Notes under the pieces: generated by a model
What the model saw: the letters and a program-made list of their open reading frames with translations, nothing else
Database searches by the model: none
What the model was told of the DNA's origin: nothing
Assembly: GCA_030152865.1 (NCBI GenBank)
Contig: JASLIW010000027.1
Coordinates: 1 to 6,445 of the forward strand
DNA length: 6,445 bases
From: Bacteroides sp.
GTDB taxonomy: Bacteria; Bacteroidota; Bacteroidia; Bacteroidales; Bacteroidaceae
Reading direction: 5' to 3'
Shown: positions 5,752 through 6,445 of the stretch, piece by piece
Layout: each line of letters begins with the position of its first letter
Position numbering within the stretch: position 1 is the first letter of the stretch
Translations under genes and position numbers: made by a program

Positions 5752-5788
5752 AAAAAAGATCCCTCCCTTGCGTCACGCAAGAAAGGGA
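5752..5788 (-). terminator. Minus-strand rho-independent terminator
   Basis: On the minus strand TCCCT-TT-CTTGCG pairs with CGCAAG-GG-AGGGA around the loop TGA, with a 2x2 internal loop, and a run of six T follows at 5757-5752. It must end a transcript coming from the right: either dnaB, whose stop is 376 bases away, or a small RNA made in between. Confidence 0.7.
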
Positions 5789-5793
5789 CCTTA

Positions 5794-5880
5794 AAAAGTT
5801 ACCAATTGTCCACTATAAGGAGCTATTTAAGGATAGCTCGAAGTGAGCAACTAACAACGTATTTCGAATTGGTAACTTTT
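5794..5880. repeat. Perfect 14-bp inverted repeat around a 59-base core
   Basis: AAAAGTTACCAATT (5794-5807) and AATTGGTAACTTTT (5867-5880) are exact reverse complements. The core holds its own perfect hairpin, GAGCTAT-TTAAGG-ATAGCTC (5820-5839). It could be a miniature inverted-repeat element or the folded 3' part of a minus-strand RNA that ends at the terminator 6 bases away. Confidence 0.65.
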
Positions 5881-6043
5881 CCACAAAACATTACAAACAA
5901 CTTAATTAAGATAATCTAATGAAATAAAACTATACGAACGTAACTTGTGTAAGCTACGAGGCAAGTTGCTGTTAGTTGCTAATAAACGTGCCTGCGCTCA
6001 GGCTCCGTCGATTGTATTCTTTAATCCGTCATGGATTGTGTTG

Positions 6044-6074
6044 CAATATACCTTATTTATTAGTATTCGACAAA
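6044..6074 (-). promoter_or_regulatory. Candidate minus-strand promoter downstream of dnaB
   Basis: Read on the minus strand, TTTG (6074-6071), 20 bases, then TATATTG (6050-6044) resembles the Bacteroidota promoter with one T missing in the -7 box. If used, the transcript would start near 6035-6040 and end at the 5752 terminator, giving an RNA of about 285 nt with no good reading frame. Confidence 0.3.
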
Positions 6075-6163
6075 ATATTTCTAATATAATGTCAGTGGTT
6101 TTAATATTCTTTAAATATTTATGCAGGCTTTATGCCTTTGGCAGCAGATCTATGCGAGCTAGC

Positions 6164-6445
6164 TTAGAAAGGCAGGTTATCTTCGCTGTTCTGTGCTAGG
6201 CTGTCGGCTGGGTGTGGCACCGCATTGGATTGGTTCATTTTAGAGCCTACTATGGCAGCTGGAGCATCGGGTGTAGGGATAATCATGTCGTCGTCCAAGT
6301 TTTGGAACTTGGCAAACTCGCCCTTGAAACGAAGGAGTATCTCTCCTGTGGCACCATTACGGTGCTTGGCGATGATGATCTCGGCCATGCCTCGGAGGTT
6401 GTTTCCTCGCTCATCTTCTAAAATTTTGTAATACTCGGGGCGGTG
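6164..6445 (-). CDS. dnaB: Replicative DNA helicase DnaB, C-terminal end (partial)
   Basis: The last 93 codons of a gene that enters from the right edge; its 5' part lies outside the window. Reading on the minus strand from 6445 gives HRPEYYKILEDERGNNLRG, then MAEIIIAKHRNGATGEILL and FKGEFAKFQNLD. This is the end of the RecA-like DnaB helicase domain, including the KHRNGATG segment (often called the arginine-finger/H4 region) and the closing F..FQNL. DnaB is the hexameric helicase that unwinds DNA ahead of the replication fork and loads primase. After the core comes a tail of about 45 residues rich in D, P, N and S, with no fold expected. An in-frame ATG at 6386-6388 lies inside the conserved domain and is not the true start. 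The stop is TAA at 6164-6166. Confidence 0.93.
   Translation of the reverse strand, partial: HRPEYYKILEDERGNNLRGMAEIIIAKHRNGATGEILLRFKGEFAKFQNLDDDMIIPTPDAPAAIVGSKMNQSNAVPHPADSLAQNSEDNLPF

Larger units (their letters stand above)
5591..6163. other. 573-base non-coding gap with structured DNA
   Basis: No convincing gene lies here. An 84-codon plus-strand frame at 5945-6199 runs antisense into the dnaB end and has no family features. The gap contains the dyad at 5644, a small stem TAGCC-TGA-GGCTA (5689-5701), the minus-strand terminator, the 14-bp inverted repeat, and a long-range 11-bp inverted pair (AGCAACTAACA 5846-5856 with TGTTAGTTGCT 5970-5980). A GCCTG-CGCT-CAGGC hairpin (5990-6003) and a possible minus-strand promoter near 6044-6074 follow. 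The rest (about 6075-6163) is AT-rich and featureless. Confidence 0.5.

Noticed and set aside
5945..6199. 84-codon plus-strand frame beginning MCKLRGKLLLVANK
   Set aside because: No ribosome binding site or family motif, it overlaps the dnaB end in antisense, and its start lies in the inverted-repeat-rich area; the composition looks like a chance frame.
6212..6431. Plus-strand frames opposite dnaB
   Set aside because: They are antisense shadows of the well-conserved DnaB C-terminus.

Overview
The window looks like chromosomal DNA from a member of the Bacteroidota, probably a Porphyromonas-like Bacteroidales; the genus is inference only. Two promoters match the Bacteroidota pattern TTG/TTTG, 19 bases, then a TAnnTTTG-like box (in front of the hemerythrin gene and of the tRNA). 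Most genes lack a purine-rich ribosome binding site. The hemerythrin/LuxR pair and the DnaB C-terminus also fit this group.

Left part (1-1940): a decayed IS3-family insertion sequence, in which pieces of orfA and orfB are fused and the DDE domain is lost, ends in a recognisable terminal inverted repeat. It is followed by an AT-rich gene for a PD-(D/E)XK nuclease-like protein (PDDEXK_4 type). The base composition and the IS scar suggest acquired accessory DNA, and the nuclease is the best candidate here for a defence-type function. Middle (1941-4763): a secreted Dcr2-like calcineurin-type metallophosphoesterase with a strong terminator; then a 339-base gap with dyad symmetries, a perfect 12-base palindrome and a good promoter; then a two-gene operon of a YtfE/RIC-like di-iron hemerythrin protein and a LuxR-type regulator with a degenerate receiver domain. 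The two genes overlap by 4 bases and end at a terminator that covers the stop codon.

Right part (4764-6445), mostly on the minus strand: tRNA-Thr(TGT) with its own promoter and terminator; two small three-helix membrane proteins, one a clear GlsB/YeaQ/YmgE family member and the other apparently its diverged copy; a 573-base non-coding stretch with a minus-strand terminator, a large 14-bp inverted repeat and a possible minus-strand promoter, which may encode a structured RNA; and the C-terminal end of replicative helicase DnaB.

The most interesting points are the hemerythrin/pseudo-receiver operon (a plausible iron, NO or oxygen stress module with altered sensor chemistry), the solitary PD-(D/E)XK protein beside the IS scar, and the structured gap downstream of dnaB.
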